A DNA stretch of 64,000 nt from the NCBI GenBank assembly GCA_023382265.1, contig JAMCPX010000007.1, positions 27,519-91,518 of the forward strand, in the 5' to 3' direction. This stretch comes from Deltaproteobacteria bacterium (GTDB lineage Bacteria > JAMCPX01). Both the position numbers and the translations under genes were made by a program. Below the pieces are notes generated by a model, which worked only from the letters and a program-made list of their open reading frames with translations, searched no databases and was not told where the DNA came from. Of the stretch, positions 19,550 to 28,388 are shown in pieces. The stretch's first letter is position 1; every line of letters begins with the position of its first letter.

Positions 19550-20491
19550 GTGATGCCGCGAGAGGAGGAGAGAATTACTACTTTGTCTGCAAAATTATCC
19601 GCTTATCCGTCTATGCTTATTAAGAAGTTAAAGATCATACTTGAGATGATCAAATTCGAGCATACTTTATTTGCTTTGCCTTTTGCCTTGATAACAATGC
19701 TGCTTGCTGCCGGGGGTTTCCCGACATTGCATCAATTGGTATGGATATTCATTGCACTTACGGCCGCAAGAACGATTGCAATGCTCTTAAACAGGGTCAT
19801 TGACGCTTACATTGATGCAAAGAACCCAAGAACACTCAATAGGGCCATACCGAAGGGACTTGTTTCAAGGCTGTTCGCCGTCATACTCGCAATAATCAGC
19901 GCCGGCATCTTTATCTTTTCCGCTTACAAATTAAACACATTGAGTTTTATTTTAAGCTTCCCCGCTTTGGCTGTTACGCTGGCATATTCGTTCCTGAAAA
20001 GGTTTACGTGGTTTAGCCACTTTGTGCTTGGCTTTATTGATGCAATGGCACCCGCGGGTGCGTGGATTGCAATAAGAGGCAACCTGCCTGTTAGTATCAT
20101 GATTTTGAGCCTTGCCGTTGTACTATGGGTTGGAGGATTTGATGTGCTTTACTCTTTGATGGATCTCGAATTTGACAAAAAAGAACACCTGTTTTCAATA
20201 CCAGTAATCTTTGGCGTTAAAAGGGGTATCTTTCTCTCAAGGCTTTTTCATGTGCTCATGGTTTTATGTTTGATTATTTTCGGTTTGATTTATCCAATGC
20301 ACATCTTTTATTTTATTGGAGTAATGTTTGTAGTGCTCCTGTTCATATACGAGCATAGCCTTGTTAGACCGGATGATTTTTTAAAGGTTGAAAAGGCTTT
20401 TTACGAAACAAACATCGGCGTTAGCGGGATTATGCTTTTCTTTTCTGCACTGGATATATATCTGATCTCGGTAATGCACTTAAAAATATAA
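19550..20491 (+). CDS. mqnP: UbiA-family prenyltransferase, MqnP-like (menaquinone)
   Basis: This integral membrane prenyltransferase attaches the isoprenoid tail to an aromatic quinone precursor. The first Asp-rich motif reads NRVIDAYIDAKNPRT with RAIPKG, and the second DLEFDKKEHLFSIPV; about eight helices follow the usual pattern. The NPRT-R-IPKG variant is typical of the MqnP branch used in the futalosine pathway rather than of 4-hydroxybenzoate UbiA, an inference from motif style. The start is uncertain: a GTG at 19550 opens the frame, but GGAGGAG lies inside it, and an ATG at 19613 would also keep all helices. The product would feed menaquinone to complex I. Confidence 0.8.
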   Translation: MMPREEERITTLSAKLSAYPSMLIKKLKIILEMIKFEHTLFALPFALITMLLAAGGFPTLHQLVWIFIALTAARTIAMLLNRVIDAYIDAKNPRTLNRAIPKGLVSRLFAVILAIISAGIFIFSAYKLNTLSFILSFPALAVTLAYSFLKRFTWFSHFVLGFIDAMAPAGAWIAIRGNLPVSIMILSLAVVLWVGGFDVLYSLMDLEFDKKEHLFSIPVIFGVKRGIFLSRLFHVLMVLCLIIFGLIYPMHIFYFIGVMFVVLLFIYEHSLVRPDDFLKVEKAFYETNIGVSGIMLFFSALDIYLISVMHLKI

Positions 20492-20530
20492 GATAAAAAT
20501 ATGTTTGCTTATTGTACGTTTGTGTAAAAA

Positions 20531-21349
20531 ATGGGAGAGATTATCAATCCAAAACCATTTGTAAAATGGGCAGGAGGTAAAAGGCAGATTATAGATATAC
20601 TCCTGGAGAATAGTCCCGATACGTTCGGAACATATATTGAACCATTTATCGGGGGAGGTGCATTATTGTTCGCTTTGATGCCGGAGAATGCCATCATATC
20701 CGATATCAATTCTGAACTTATAATTGCATATAAAACCATAAAAACACATGTTAACAAACTAATAAAAAGTTTAAGTAAACATAAGAATGAAAAAGAATAC
20801 TTTTACGCTATAAGAGCCAAGAAAGCATACAGATCTGATATCATCAAAACGAGCAGATTCATCTATTTGAATAAAACATGTTTTAACGGGTTGTACAGAG
20901 AGAACTCAAAAGGTGAATTTAATGTACCTTTCGGAGAATACGAGAGACCAAACATAGTAGATAAAGAGAATCTATTTACCGTCTCTGTTTATCTGAATTC
21001 GGCTAATGTGAAGATACTGAACCAGGATTTCAGAAAAGTTCTTTTAAACGCACGAGAACGGGATTTTGTTTACCTCGATCCTCCGTATCATCCATTGAAC
21101 AACACGTCTTCTTTTACCAAATATACGAGAGAGGATTTTAACAAACATGATCAAGAGGAGCTCTCGGATATCTATAGTAAACTTGATAAACGCGGATGTT
21201 ATGTAATGCTTTCTAATTCCAATACAAAATTCATTAAACAACTTTATAAGGGGTATAAAATACAGGAGATAAATGCTAACCGGTTTATAAACTGTAGAGC
21301 AGAAAAACGCGTAAAAATGCCTTTTGAAGTTATAGTAAAAAACTGGTAG
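20531..21349 (+). CDS. dam: Dam-family N6-adenine DNA methyltransferase
   Basis: This enzyme methylates adenine in a short DNA site using S-adenosylmethionine. The 272-residue protein opens with PFVKWAGGKRQ, has the AdoMet motif EPFIGGGALLF (about 39-49), YLNKTCFNGLYR and the catalytic DPPY in FVYLDPPYHP (about residue 183). This order is that of the alpha-class Dam/DpnM group. No restriction endonuclease is adjacent, so it looks like an orphan methylase. GATC specificity is usual in the family but not proven. It sits alone between quinone and dedA genes. Confidence 0.88.
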   Translation: MGEIINPKPFVKWAGGKRQIIDILLENSPDTFGTYIEPFIGGGALLFALMPENAIISDINSELIIAYKTIKTHVNKLIKSLSKHKNEKEYFYAIRAKKAYRSDIIKTSRFIYLNKTCFNGLYRENSKGEFNVPFGEYERPNIVDKENLFTVSVYLNSANVKILNQDFRKVLLNARERDFVYLDPPYHPLNNTSSFTKYTREDFNKHDQEELSDIYSKLDKRGCYVMLSNSNTKFIKQLYKGYKIQEINANRFINCRAEKRVKMPFEVIVKNW

Positions 21350-21467
21350 GCAGAAGTAATGTACCTAAAAGAGAGCAATTAATCAAGTCTAAAAAAGTAA
21401 TCATGAAAAGGCTGTTCAGTAGAGATGTATAGCATTAAACCTATATATATCGTATAAAGTTACAATA

Positions 21468-22076
21468 ATGATGAACGATTTAGATTATATGCTTCAAACA
21501 TTGTATCCATGGTCTTACGTGTTTATAGGTTTAGGTGTAATGATAGAGAATATGGGTGTACCTGTACCGGGTGAAACTATCATGGTTGCATCAGCCATAC
21601 TTGCCGTATCCGGAAGGTTAAATCCGTATCTTGTTATTATAAGCGGTGCTGCCGGTGCTGTAATCGGAGATAACATCGGCTACTGGTTGGGTAGAATTGG
21701 CGGCAGAAGACTTGTGAATAGATTATCTTTAAAATTTCAATACATTAACAAAGCAGTGGGTTCAACGGAAAAATTCTTCAAAAAATATGGCGGCGCAACA
21801 GTTTTTTTTGCAAGATTTATAGCTGGTGTAAGGATATTTGCAGGACCATTCGCGGGTTTGTCTCTGATGGATTTTAAAAGATTTTTTATTTATAATGCTA
21901 CAGGTGCAATAATATGGGCATGCACGGTTGTTCTTGTAATATCCTATCTCGGTAAATTTTATTACACATATGTACAGGATTATGAGTATGCAAATTATGT
22001 TATTTATGGTATTATCTTTATTATAATAATATATATGACATACAGTATAATAAAAAAGTTGAAGAACCATGCATGA
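21468..22076 (+). CDS. DedA-family membrane protein
   Basis: This 202-residue integral membrane protein belongs to the DedA/VTT family, proposed to scramble or flip lipid carriers such as undecaprenyl phosphate. It shows ENMGVPVPGETIM near residue 25, GAVIGDNIGYWLGRIGGRR, and the reentrant-loop motif FARFIAGVRIFAGPFAG near residue 120. Length is typical. It precedes rnc by 56 bases on the same strand. Confidence 0.9.
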   Translation: MMNDLDYMLQTLYPWSYVFIGLGVMIENMGVPVPGETIMVASAILAVSGRLNPYLVIISGAAGAVIGDNIGYWLGRIGGRRLVNRLSLKFQYINKAVGSTEKFFKKYGGATVFFARFIAGVRIFAGPFAGLSLMDFKRFFIYNATGAIIWACTVVLVISYLGKFYYTYVQDYEYANYVIYGIIFIIIIYMTYSIIKKLKNHA

Positions 22077-22132
22077 CAAATTGTTAGACAATATACATGA
22101 AATAAACGGCTTATAAGAGGTACCCAGGCGAA

Positions 22133-22900
22133 ATGACTGCAAAAAAAGAGTCCGGCTTGCTGAAGTTTATAAAAAAGCTTGTAAAAACAAAGGCGCAGAA
22201 AAGTGTTGATAAAGATATTGCCAATCTATTAAGGCAAATTGAACATCTAACGTATAAACGATTTAATGATTACGGTCATATAAAAAAAGCACTTACCCAT
22301 AAGTCTTCAAATACAGCATCGGAATACGAAAATTATGAAAGAATGGAGTTTCTTGGTGATGCAGTATTGGGACTTATCATATCGGATCTATTATACACAG
22401 GTTACAGGCATGAAAATGAAGGCAAACTAACTTATTATAAAGATACATTGATTCAGATGAGAAGTCTTGCTTTAAAGGCAAGAAAATTGGGTCTGGCTGA
22501 ATATGTAAAGGTCGGCGCAAGAGAAAAGAGAAACGGCTTTGCAAACAGTGATGTTCTGCTTGCGGATATCTTTGAATCACTGGTAGGAGCTATATATATT
22601 GATATGGGATTTGAACCGGCATACAGGTTTATAAAGACCGTGTTTGAAAAAGACATAAAACATATCTATGCGAGACCTGAGTGGGATTTTAAATCAAAGT
22701 TAAATAATATTGTTCAAGAGCTTTATAAGGAACCCCCTGAATATAAAACCATAAACGAAACTGTTGTAAAGGGTATTAAGATTTATAATGTCGCTGTTGT
22801 AATTAACAATGAAGACATGGCACACGGTGAAGCCAGGAATAAAAAAGAAGCAGAGCAGATAGCTGCAATGGGCACCTTGAAAAAACTTGGCAAGCTATAA
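22133..22900 (+). CDS. rnc: Ribonuclease III
   Basis: RNase III cleaves double-stranded RNA, including rRNA precursors. The endonuclease domain has the signature YERMEFLGDAVLG (68-80) and LLADIFESLVGAIY with the metal-binding Asp and Glu; a C-terminal double-stranded RNA-binding domain runs from about 185 to 255. The 255 residues include a Lys-rich N-terminal extension of about 35 residues before the usual start of the family. It heads a tight run of genes: ribE begins 2 bases after the stop. Confidence 0.95.
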   Translation: MTAKKESGLLKFIKKLVKTKAQKSVDKDIANLLRQIEHLTYKRFNDYGHIKKALTHKSSNTASEYENYERMEFLGDAVLGLIISDLLYTGYRHENEGKLTYYKDTLIQMRSLALKARKLGLAEYVKVGAREKRNGFANSDVLLADIFESLVGAIYIDMGFEPAYRFIKTVFEKDIKHIYARPEWDFKSKLNNIVQELYKEPPEYKTINETVVKGIKIYNVAVVINNEDMAHGEARNKKEAEQIAAMGTLKKLGKL

Positions 22901-22902
22901 CG

Positions 22903-23526
22903 ATGTTTACAGGTTTAATTGAACATACCGGCATTGTTGAAGATATTGATAGCAGCGGATTTATAAAGGTCAATATCAAAAACCTTTCAGAGACACACGC
23001 AGGGGACAGTATTTCTATAAATGGAGCATGCCTTACACTTGTATCGATCAACAAATCAACATACACCTTTGAACTATCTCCAGAAACGATTAAGACGGCA
23101 GGCTTCGGTATAATCAGACCATATGATATGGTTAATGTGGAGTTACCCAAAAGGCTTTCCGACAGATTACATGGCCACCTTGTCCAGGGACATATCGATA
23201 CGACAGCAGATATTATAAATATTAAGGAGTCAGGGAAGCATCATTCTTTTACCTTTGCCTTGAAAAGGATTTCCCCATATCTTGTGGATAAAGGGTTTAT
23301 TGCAATTGACGGCATAAGTGTGACACCATATAATGTTAGCGGTACAATGTTCACAATCGCCGTTATACCATACACCTATGAGCATACAAACCTGAATAAA
23401 AGGCATGTTAAAGAACGGGTAAATATTGAATTTGATGTAATTGCAAAATATATTGATAGTATATTAAATATTAAGAAACGTTCCAAAATAACAGAAGATT
23501 TTTTAAAGGAAAGAGGTTTTGCATAA
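22903..23526 (+). CDS. ribE: Riboflavin synthase alpha subunit
   Basis: This enzyme dismutates two 6,7-dimethyl-8-ribityllumazine molecules into riboflavin. It opens with [12 protein letters not shown], the universal start of the family, and consists of two lumazine-binding barrels (about 1-95 and 96-195), each with a [12 protein letters not shown] or [11 protein letters not shown] type loop. It has 207 residues. Its stop overlaps the ribBA start region by 1 base. No FMN riboswitch precedes it, since rnc ends only 2 bases upstream. Confidence 0.95.
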   Translation: MFTGLIEHTGIVEDIDSSGFIKVNIKNLSETHAGDSISINGACLTLVSINKSTYTFELSPETIKTAGFGIIRPYDMVNVELPKRLSDRLHGHLVQGHIDTTADIINIKESGKHHSFTFALKRISPYLVDKGFIAIDGISVTPYNVSGTMFTIAVIPYTYEHTNLNKRHVKERVNIEFDVIAKYIDSILNIKKRSKITEDFLKERGFA

Positions 23527-24731
23527 TGCCGATAACTAGTATTGAAAAGGCTATAGATGATATTAAAAACGGAAAAATGGTCATCCTTGTTGATGATGAG
23601 AACAGGGAAAATGAAGGAGATCTGTGTATCGCAGCGGAAAAAGCAACACCCGAGATAATCAGTTTTATGGCAATCTATGGCAGAGGACTTATATGCCTTT
23701 CATTGACAGAGGACAGGCTTAATGAGCTGAACCTGCCTTTAATGGTTAATGATAATACATCAAAGTACGGCACAGCATTTACAGTATCTATCGATGCAAA
23801 AGAAGACGTTACAACAGGGATATCGGCTTATGACCGGGCAAAAACAATACAGGTTGTTATTGATGATAAAACAAAACCGTATGACCTTGTCAGGCCAGGG
23901 CATGTGTTTCCATTGATGTACAAAAAAGGCGGCGTTCTTGTAAGGGCAGGTCAAACAGAAGGCTCTGTTGATCTTGCAAGGCTCGCAGGTTTAAAGCCTG
24001 CTGCTGTGATTTGCGAGATCATGAAGGACGATGGAACAATGGCAAGGATGCCTGATCTCGAAAAATTTTCAAACGATCACGGGATCGGCATTGTAACTAT
24101 TGAGAAGCTTATACATTACAGAATGACACAGGAAAGACTTGTTAAAAGGGTTTCAGAGGCTAATATACCAACAGAATACGGCGGCGAATTTAAAGCTATT
24201 GTCTATGAGAATGACCTTGATTATAACCAGCATATCGCACTTATAAAAGGAAACATAGATCCCCAGGAGCCCGTGCTTGTAAGGGTGCACTCGGAATGTT
24301 TAACAGGTGATGTGTTTGGCTCAAAAAGGTGCGATTGCGGCAGCCAGCTGCACGAAGCCATGAAAATGATAGAAAAAGAAGGCAGAGGTGTAATCCTTTA
24401 TCTGAGACAGGAAGGCAGGGGAATAGGGCTTGCCAATAAGATAATGACTTATTCACTACAGGATCAAGGTTTTGATACGGTAGAGGCTAATCATGCGCTC
24501 GGATTCCCGGCGGATCTAAGAGACTATGGCATAGGTGCCCAGATACTTGCAGATATTGGTGTAAAAAAGATGAGGCTCATGACGAATAATCCTAAGAAAC
24601 TTCACGCAATAGCAGGATACGGACTTGAGGTCGTGGAGAGGGTTCCAATTGAAATAACGCCTAACAATATAAACGCTCGATACTTAAAAACAAAACAGGA
24701 TAAGATGGGGCACATCCTGCATTTAAAATAG
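23526..24731 (+). CDS. ribBA: Bifunctional DHBP synthase / GTP cyclohydrolase II
   Basis: This protein supplies both precursors of riboflavin. Residues 1-200 form the 3,4-dihydroxy-2-butanone-4-phosphate synthase domain ([11 protein letters not shown] near the N-terminus, [19 protein letters not shown]). Residues about 205-401 form the GTP cyclohydrolase II domain with the zinc site [19 protein letters not shown] and the catalytic [13 protein letters not shown]. Both domains keep their catalytic residues. It lies within ribE-ribBA-ribH; ribD is not in the window. Confidence 0.96.
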   Translation: MPITSIEKAIDDIKNGKMVILVDDENRENEGDLCIAAEKATPEIISFMAIYGRGLICLSLTEDRLNELNLPLMVNDNTSKYGTAFTVSIDAKEDVTTGISAYDRAKTIQVVIDDKTKPYDLVRPGHVFPLMYKKGGVLVRAGQTEGSVDLARLAGLKPAAVICEIMKDDGTMARMPDLEKFSNDHGIGIVTIEKLIHYRMTQERLVKRVSEANIPTEYGGEFKAIVYENDLDYNQHIALIKGNIDPQEPVLVRVHSECLTGDVFGSKRCDCGSQLHEAMKMIEKEGRGVILYLRQEGRGIGLANKIMTYSLQDQGFDTVEANHALGFPADLRDYGIGAQILADIGVKKMRLMTNNPKKLHAIAGYGLEVVERVPIEITPNNINARYLKTKQDKMGHILHLK

Positions 24732-24739
24732 GAGGTAAA

Positions 24740-25237
24740 ATGAAGATAATTGAAGGACATCTGAAGGGTGAGGGTCTAAGGATTGGTATAGTAACAAGCA
24801 GATTTAATCACTTTATCACAGACAGGCTTGTGGACGGCGCACTCGATGCATTAAAAAAAGTTGGTGTTGGAGAAGAGGATATTACAATTGTAAGAGTACC
24901 CGGCTCTTTTGAGATACCCATGATAGCCAAACAGCTTGCAAAACAGAATTTAAATGCGGTATTAGCGCTTGGTGCAATCATAAAAGGCGGCACCTCTCAC
25001 TATGAGTATATTGCATCGGAGGTTACAAAAGGTATAGCAAACGCATCATTAGAGCTCGGCTTTCCCATCGTATTTGGAATTTTAACGACCGAAACCATCG
25101 AAGAAGCAATAGAAAGAGCGGGAACAAAACAGGGTAACAAAGGATACGAGGCTGCTATGAGTGCAGTGGAACTTGCAAATCTGATGAGGATAATGGACAA
25201 ACAATGGGTAAAAGACAAGATCGAGAAGAAATCCTGA
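24740..25237 (+). CDS. ribH: 6,7-Dimethyl-8-ribityllumazine synthase
   Basis: RibH condenses the ribBA products to lumazine. The 165-residue protein shows [40 protein letters not shown] (catalytic His region) and [17 protein letters not shown], all diagnostic. GGAGG precedes the ATG. The last 34 bases are shared with the start of nusB in a different frame, and the protein is about ten residues longer than usual at its Lys-rich C-terminus. Confidence 0.95.
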   Translation: MKIIEGHLKGEGLRIGIVTSRFNHFITDRLVDGALDALKKVGVGEEDITIVRVPGSFEIPMIAKQLAKQNLNAVLALGAIIKGGTSHYEYIASEVTKGIANASLELGFPIVFGILTTETIEEAIERAGTKQGNKGYEAAMSAVELANLMRIMDKQWVKDKIEKKS

Positions 25238-25596
25238 AGGCACTGTACAATATCGACCTTATAAATGACTATTCAGAATCATCTGTAAAACAGCTTGCAA
25301 TGATGAATAATTGGACACCGGCAACCAATGATACGATTCTAAAAATTGCAGCAAATATAAATACGATAGATCAATACATATCAAAATATCTTAAAAATTG
25401 GGCTATCGGTAGAATTGCTGTTGTGGATAGGAATATTCTCAGGCTTGCGATAAGCGAACTCTTGTATGAGCCTGTCACACCTATTAAAGTTATAATAAAC
25501 GAGGCTGTTGAGATAGCAAAAAAATATGGCACAAAGGACTCGTTCTCATTTATTAATGCAGTTCTCGACAAAGTGGCAAGAGAGCTGAAAAGATAG
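25204..25596 (+). CDS. nusB: Transcription antitermination factor NusB
   Basis: NusB works with NusE (S10) in antitermination of rRNA transcription. This 130-residue, all-helical protein begins [19 protein letters not shown], matching the family's basic N-terminus, and ends with the typical [34 protein letters not shown]. The start lies inside ribH, giving an unusually long 34-base overlap, but no later start would retain the conserved N-terminal helix. The ribH-nusB order is conserved in many bacteria. Confidence 0.93.
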   Translation: MGKRQDREEILKALYNIDLINDYSESSVKQLAMMNNWTPATNDTILKIAANINTIDQYISKYLKNWAIGRIAVVDRNILRLAISELLYEPVTPIKVIINEAVEIAKKYGTKDSFSFINAVLDKVARELKR

Positions 25597-25598
25597 TA

Positions 25599-26153
25599 AT
25601 GAGCCTTACAGTAGACCTTGACAATTCATTGGAAAAGCAATCGGGTGAAATGATTGCGGTATGCATGTTCGAGAGCATTGCTCCGGTGCACGGGTGTGCG
25701 GGTATAATTGATTGGGAGATCTCGGGTGAGATCTCAAGGCAGGTGGAAAGCAAGAAATTCTCTGGCGAAAGAAAAGACAGGCTTTTAATTTATTCTCAGC
25801 ACACATGTGTACCGCCAAGAAAGGTGCTTTTATACGGACTCGGTAAAAAAGAAAACTTTAATCAAAAGATATTAGCCGCACTTACGAAAGACCTTATGCA
25901 GACCTTAAACACCTTATCCGTTTATAAGTTTATGCATGTACTGCCGGTTCTTTACGGAATAGAAGCAAAAGTTCAGACAATGATAAACACAATAGCATAC
26001 ACAATGCTTGAATATACTTATATAGAAAAAAAGGATTACACATTAAAATTACTGTGGGATAATATTTCATCAGTGGATGTTAAAACGGCATTCAGGGAAG
26101 CAGTTAACATGCTGCCTGATGCGGATATCATAATACTTGAAAGGGAGGTTTAG
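25599..26153 (+). CDS. Stand-alone leucyl aminopeptidase (M17) N-terminal-like domain
   Basis: The 184-residue protein resembles only the N-terminal macro-like domain of M17 leucine aminopeptidases: DWEISGEISRQVESKKFSGE and PRKVLLYGLGKKENFN follow the pattern of that domain. The catalytic metallopeptidase domain is absent, and a normal stop is followed directly by fabH, so it is not a recent truncation. It has no visible catalytic residues, and a regulatory or ligand-binding role is possible. It starts 3 bases after nusB. Family assignment moderately sure; function unknown. Confidence 0.65.
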   Translation: MSLTVDLDNSLEKQSGEMIAVCMFESIAPVHGCAGIIDWEISGEISRQVESKKFSGERKDRLLIYSQHTCVPPRKVLLYGLGKKENFNQKILAALTKDLMQTLNTLSVYKFMHVLPVLYGIEAKVQTMINTIAYTMLEYTYIEKKDYTLKLLWDNISSVDVKTAFREAVNMLPDADIIILEREV

Positions 26154-26158
26154 ATAAA

Positions 26159-27154
26159 ATGAAAAGATCTCGAATACTGGGGGTTGGAGTATACCTGCCT
26201 GAAAAGGTGGTAACAAATTTTGATCTTGAAAAGTTTATGGATACAACAGACGAATGGATAAGACAGAGGACGGGTATTGAAGAACGCCATTTCGCTGCAG
26301 AAGGCGAAGGCGCTGCAAAAATGGGCGCTATCGCAGCAGAAGAGGCGATAAAAAATGCAGGCATAAAAAAGGAGGAAATAGACTTCATTATATTTGCAAC
26401 ATTAAGTCCGGATTATAATTTCCCGGGCTCTGGTGTGCTTGTTCAGGATATACTTGGTATTGATACAATAGGCGCACTCGACATAAGAAACCAATGCACC
26501 GGATTTATATACGGGTTATCTGTGGCGGATCAATTTATAAAAACAGGCATGTACAAAAAGATACTTGTAATAGGTTCAGAGGTGCACTCAACAGGTATAG
26601 AATTAGCCACGAGGGGCAGGGATGTTTCAGTCTTATTCGGTGATGGTGCAGGTGCGGTAGTAGTTGGACCGGAGGAAGATGAGAATAAAGGCATACTATC
26701 AACGCACCTTCATTCAGAAGGCAGGTATGCCAAAGAGTTATGGGTTGAAGCGCCGGCAAGTGTTCTACATCCAAGATTAACAAAAGAGATGCTTGAGGAA
26801 GGCAGGCATTATCCTAAAATGAATGGACGGAACGTGTACAAGCATGCAGTAACGAGGATGCCGGAGGTGATTATGGAGGCATTGAATGCAAACGGTTATC
26901 AGCTTTCCGATATAGACTTACTTGTTCCTCATCAGGCAAACATGAGGATCAACGAATATATAGGAAATATGCTCGGCATACCGCCTGAAAAGATAGTGCA
27001 TAATATACAAAAGTATGGTAACACAACTGCAGCAACAATCCCGTTATGCCTCTACGATGCACTTAAAGATGGCAGGTTAAAGCCGGGTCTGCTTGTATGC
27101 ATCGTATCATTCGGTGCAGGTTTTACATGGGCTTCTGCATTGGTAAGATGGTAG
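26159..27154 (+). CDS. fabH: Beta-ketoacyl-ACP synthase III
   Basis: FabH starts fatty-acid chains by condensing acetyl-CoA (or a branched primer) with malonyl-ACP. The catalytic triad is clear: Cys113 (RNQCTGFIYGL), His258 (VPHQANMRI) and Asn288 (KYGNTTAATIPL). It has 331 residues, near the usual length. GGAGG precedes the ATG. The last 7 bases overlap the rimI start. No fabD/fabG/acpP follow, so it is separated from a standard fab cluster. Confidence 0.94.
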   Translation: MKRSRILGVGVYLPEKVVTNFDLEKFMDTTDEWIRQRTGIEERHFAAEGEGAAKMGAIAAEEAIKNAGIKKEEIDFIIFATLSPDYNFPGSGVLVQDILGIDTIGALDIRNQCTGFIYGLSVADQFIKTGMYKKILVIGSEVHSTGIELATRGRDVSVLFGDGAGAVVVGPEEDENKGILSTHLHSEGRYAKELWVEAPASVLHPRLTKEMLEEGRHYPKMNGRNVYKHAVTRMPEVIMEALNANGYQLSDIDLLVPHQANMRINEYIGNMLGIPPEKIVHNIQKYGNTTAATIPLCLYDALKDGRLKPGLLVCIVSFGAGFTWASALVRW

Positions 27155-27627
27155 TAGAAAAAGAATTTTTAAAAAATATATTGTCCACAATAACAAGAGA
27201 GGCAACAATAGATGATCTGACAGACATCTGGATGGTTGAAAGACACTCTTACGACGATCCATGGTCTTTGAACGTATTAAGGCAATCTCTTGAAGACAGG
27301 CATGCATTTAACCTCATAGCATTAAAGGAAACAGACCGTACTGTTACCGGATTTATCATCAACTGGCTCGTTATTGATGAGTTGCACATATTAAACATAG
27401 CGGTAAGTCCTGAGTTCAGGAGATACGGTATAGGCGATGTACTGCTCGAGTCAACCATTTATAATGCTAAAGCTCGTGGCTGTAAAACGGCGTACCTTGA
27501 AGTGAGAAGATCCAACCTACCCGCATTGACACTTTATATTAAAAAAGGTTTTAAGGTTACGGGTGTCCGAAGGGGCTATTATTCCGATAACCGCGAGGAC
27601 GCATTACTTATGACAAAGCTGCTATGA
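27148..27627 (+). CDS. rimI: Ribosomal-protein-alanine N-acetyltransferase-like GNAT protein
   Basis: This 159-residue GNAT acetyltransferase has the RimI pattern: DPWSLNVLRQSLED, ELHILNIAVSPEFRRYGIG (acetyl-CoA-binding loop), LEVRRSNLPALTLYIKKGF and RRGYYSDNREDALLMTK. RimI acetylates the N-terminus of ribosomal protein S18. The ATG at 27148 is chosen because the upstream open frame lies wholly within fabH; it gives a 7-base overlap. The stop overlaps pyrK by 4 bases. Confidence 0.88.
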   Translation: MVVEKEFLKNILSTITREATIDDLTDIWMVERHSYDDPWSLNVLRQSLEDRHAFNLIALKETDRTVTGFIINWLVIDELHILNIAVSPEFRRYGIGDVLLESTIYNAKARGCKTAYLEVRRSNLPALTLYIKKGFKVTGVRRGYYSDNREDALLMTKLL

Positions 27628-28388
27628 AAAAAACTCATACAGGCATTGTTGCTTCTATCAAAACCCTTGCGTCCGATTACTTGCTTTTATCCATAAAAGT
27701 AGAGGATGTGTTTAAATTTATACCCGGGCAGTTTGTCATGCTTAAGGTATCCGATACTTATGATCCGCTGCTTTTGAGACCATTTAGTATTATGCGGGCG
27801 CATAAAAACATATACGAATTTCTCATAAAGATTCGTGGAAGAGGTACAGGGTTAATTGCAAATTTAAAAAAAAATGATTTCATTTACCTTACAGGACCAT
27901 TCGGGAATGGGTTTCCCGTTAACACAGGGAGACATCCTATCATCGTAGCAGGAGGCGCCGGTATTGCTTCTGTATATTCACTTGCCCGGAAGTTAAAGAA
28001 AGATAAAAAACCGTTTAAATTATTATATGGAGCGATAACAAAGAAAGAGCTTGTTATGCTTGAGGATCTTAAAATTTTTGATCCCTTGATTGCAACGGAT
28101 GACGGCTCATATAATTATCACGGCACTGTAACCTCACTCCTCGATAAAACAATAGAATACAGCAGCACTGTGTTTGCATGCGGTCCAATGCCGATGCTTT
28201 ATAACGTAAAGCATATCGCAAAAAGGCATAAATCGGCTTGTTACGTATCACTCGAATCCCGTATGGCGTGCGGGTTCGGCGTATGCCTAGGATGTACTAT
28301 CTTTGATATGAAGGGAAATACAATAAGGGTATGTAAAGAAGGACCCGTATTTAATGCAGAGGACTTTAACCTTGAAGACTACCATTAA
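27624..28388 (+). CDS. pyrK: Dihydroorotate dehydrogenase electron-transfer subunit PyrK-like
   Basis: This is an FAD- and [2Fe-2S]-containing reductase subunit. The 254-residue protein has the ferredoxin-reductase fold: GQFVMLKV, RPFSI (FAD), GGAGIASVYSLA (NAD), FACGPMPML, and the C-terminal cluster motif CGFGVCLGCT with a fourth Cys in RVCKEGPVF. This matches PyrK, which passes electrons from dihydroorotate dehydrogenase to NAD+. The usual partner pyrD is not downstream; an M20 amidohydrolase gene follows instead, overlapping by 35 bases. PyrD may be elsewhere, or the partner may differ. Confidence 0.88.
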   Translation: MKKTHTGIVASIKTLASDYLLLSIKVEDVFKFIPGQFVMLKVSDTYDPLLLRPFSIMRAHKNIYEFLIKIRGRGTGLIANLKKNDFIYLTGPFGNGFPVNTGRHPIIVAGGAGIASVYSLARKLKKDKKPFKLLYGAITKKELVMLEDLKIFDPLIATDDGSYNYHGTVTSLLDKTIEYSSTVFACGPMPMLYNVKHIAKRHKSACYVSLESRMACGFGVCLGCTIFDMKGNTIRVCKEGPVFNAEDFNLEDYH

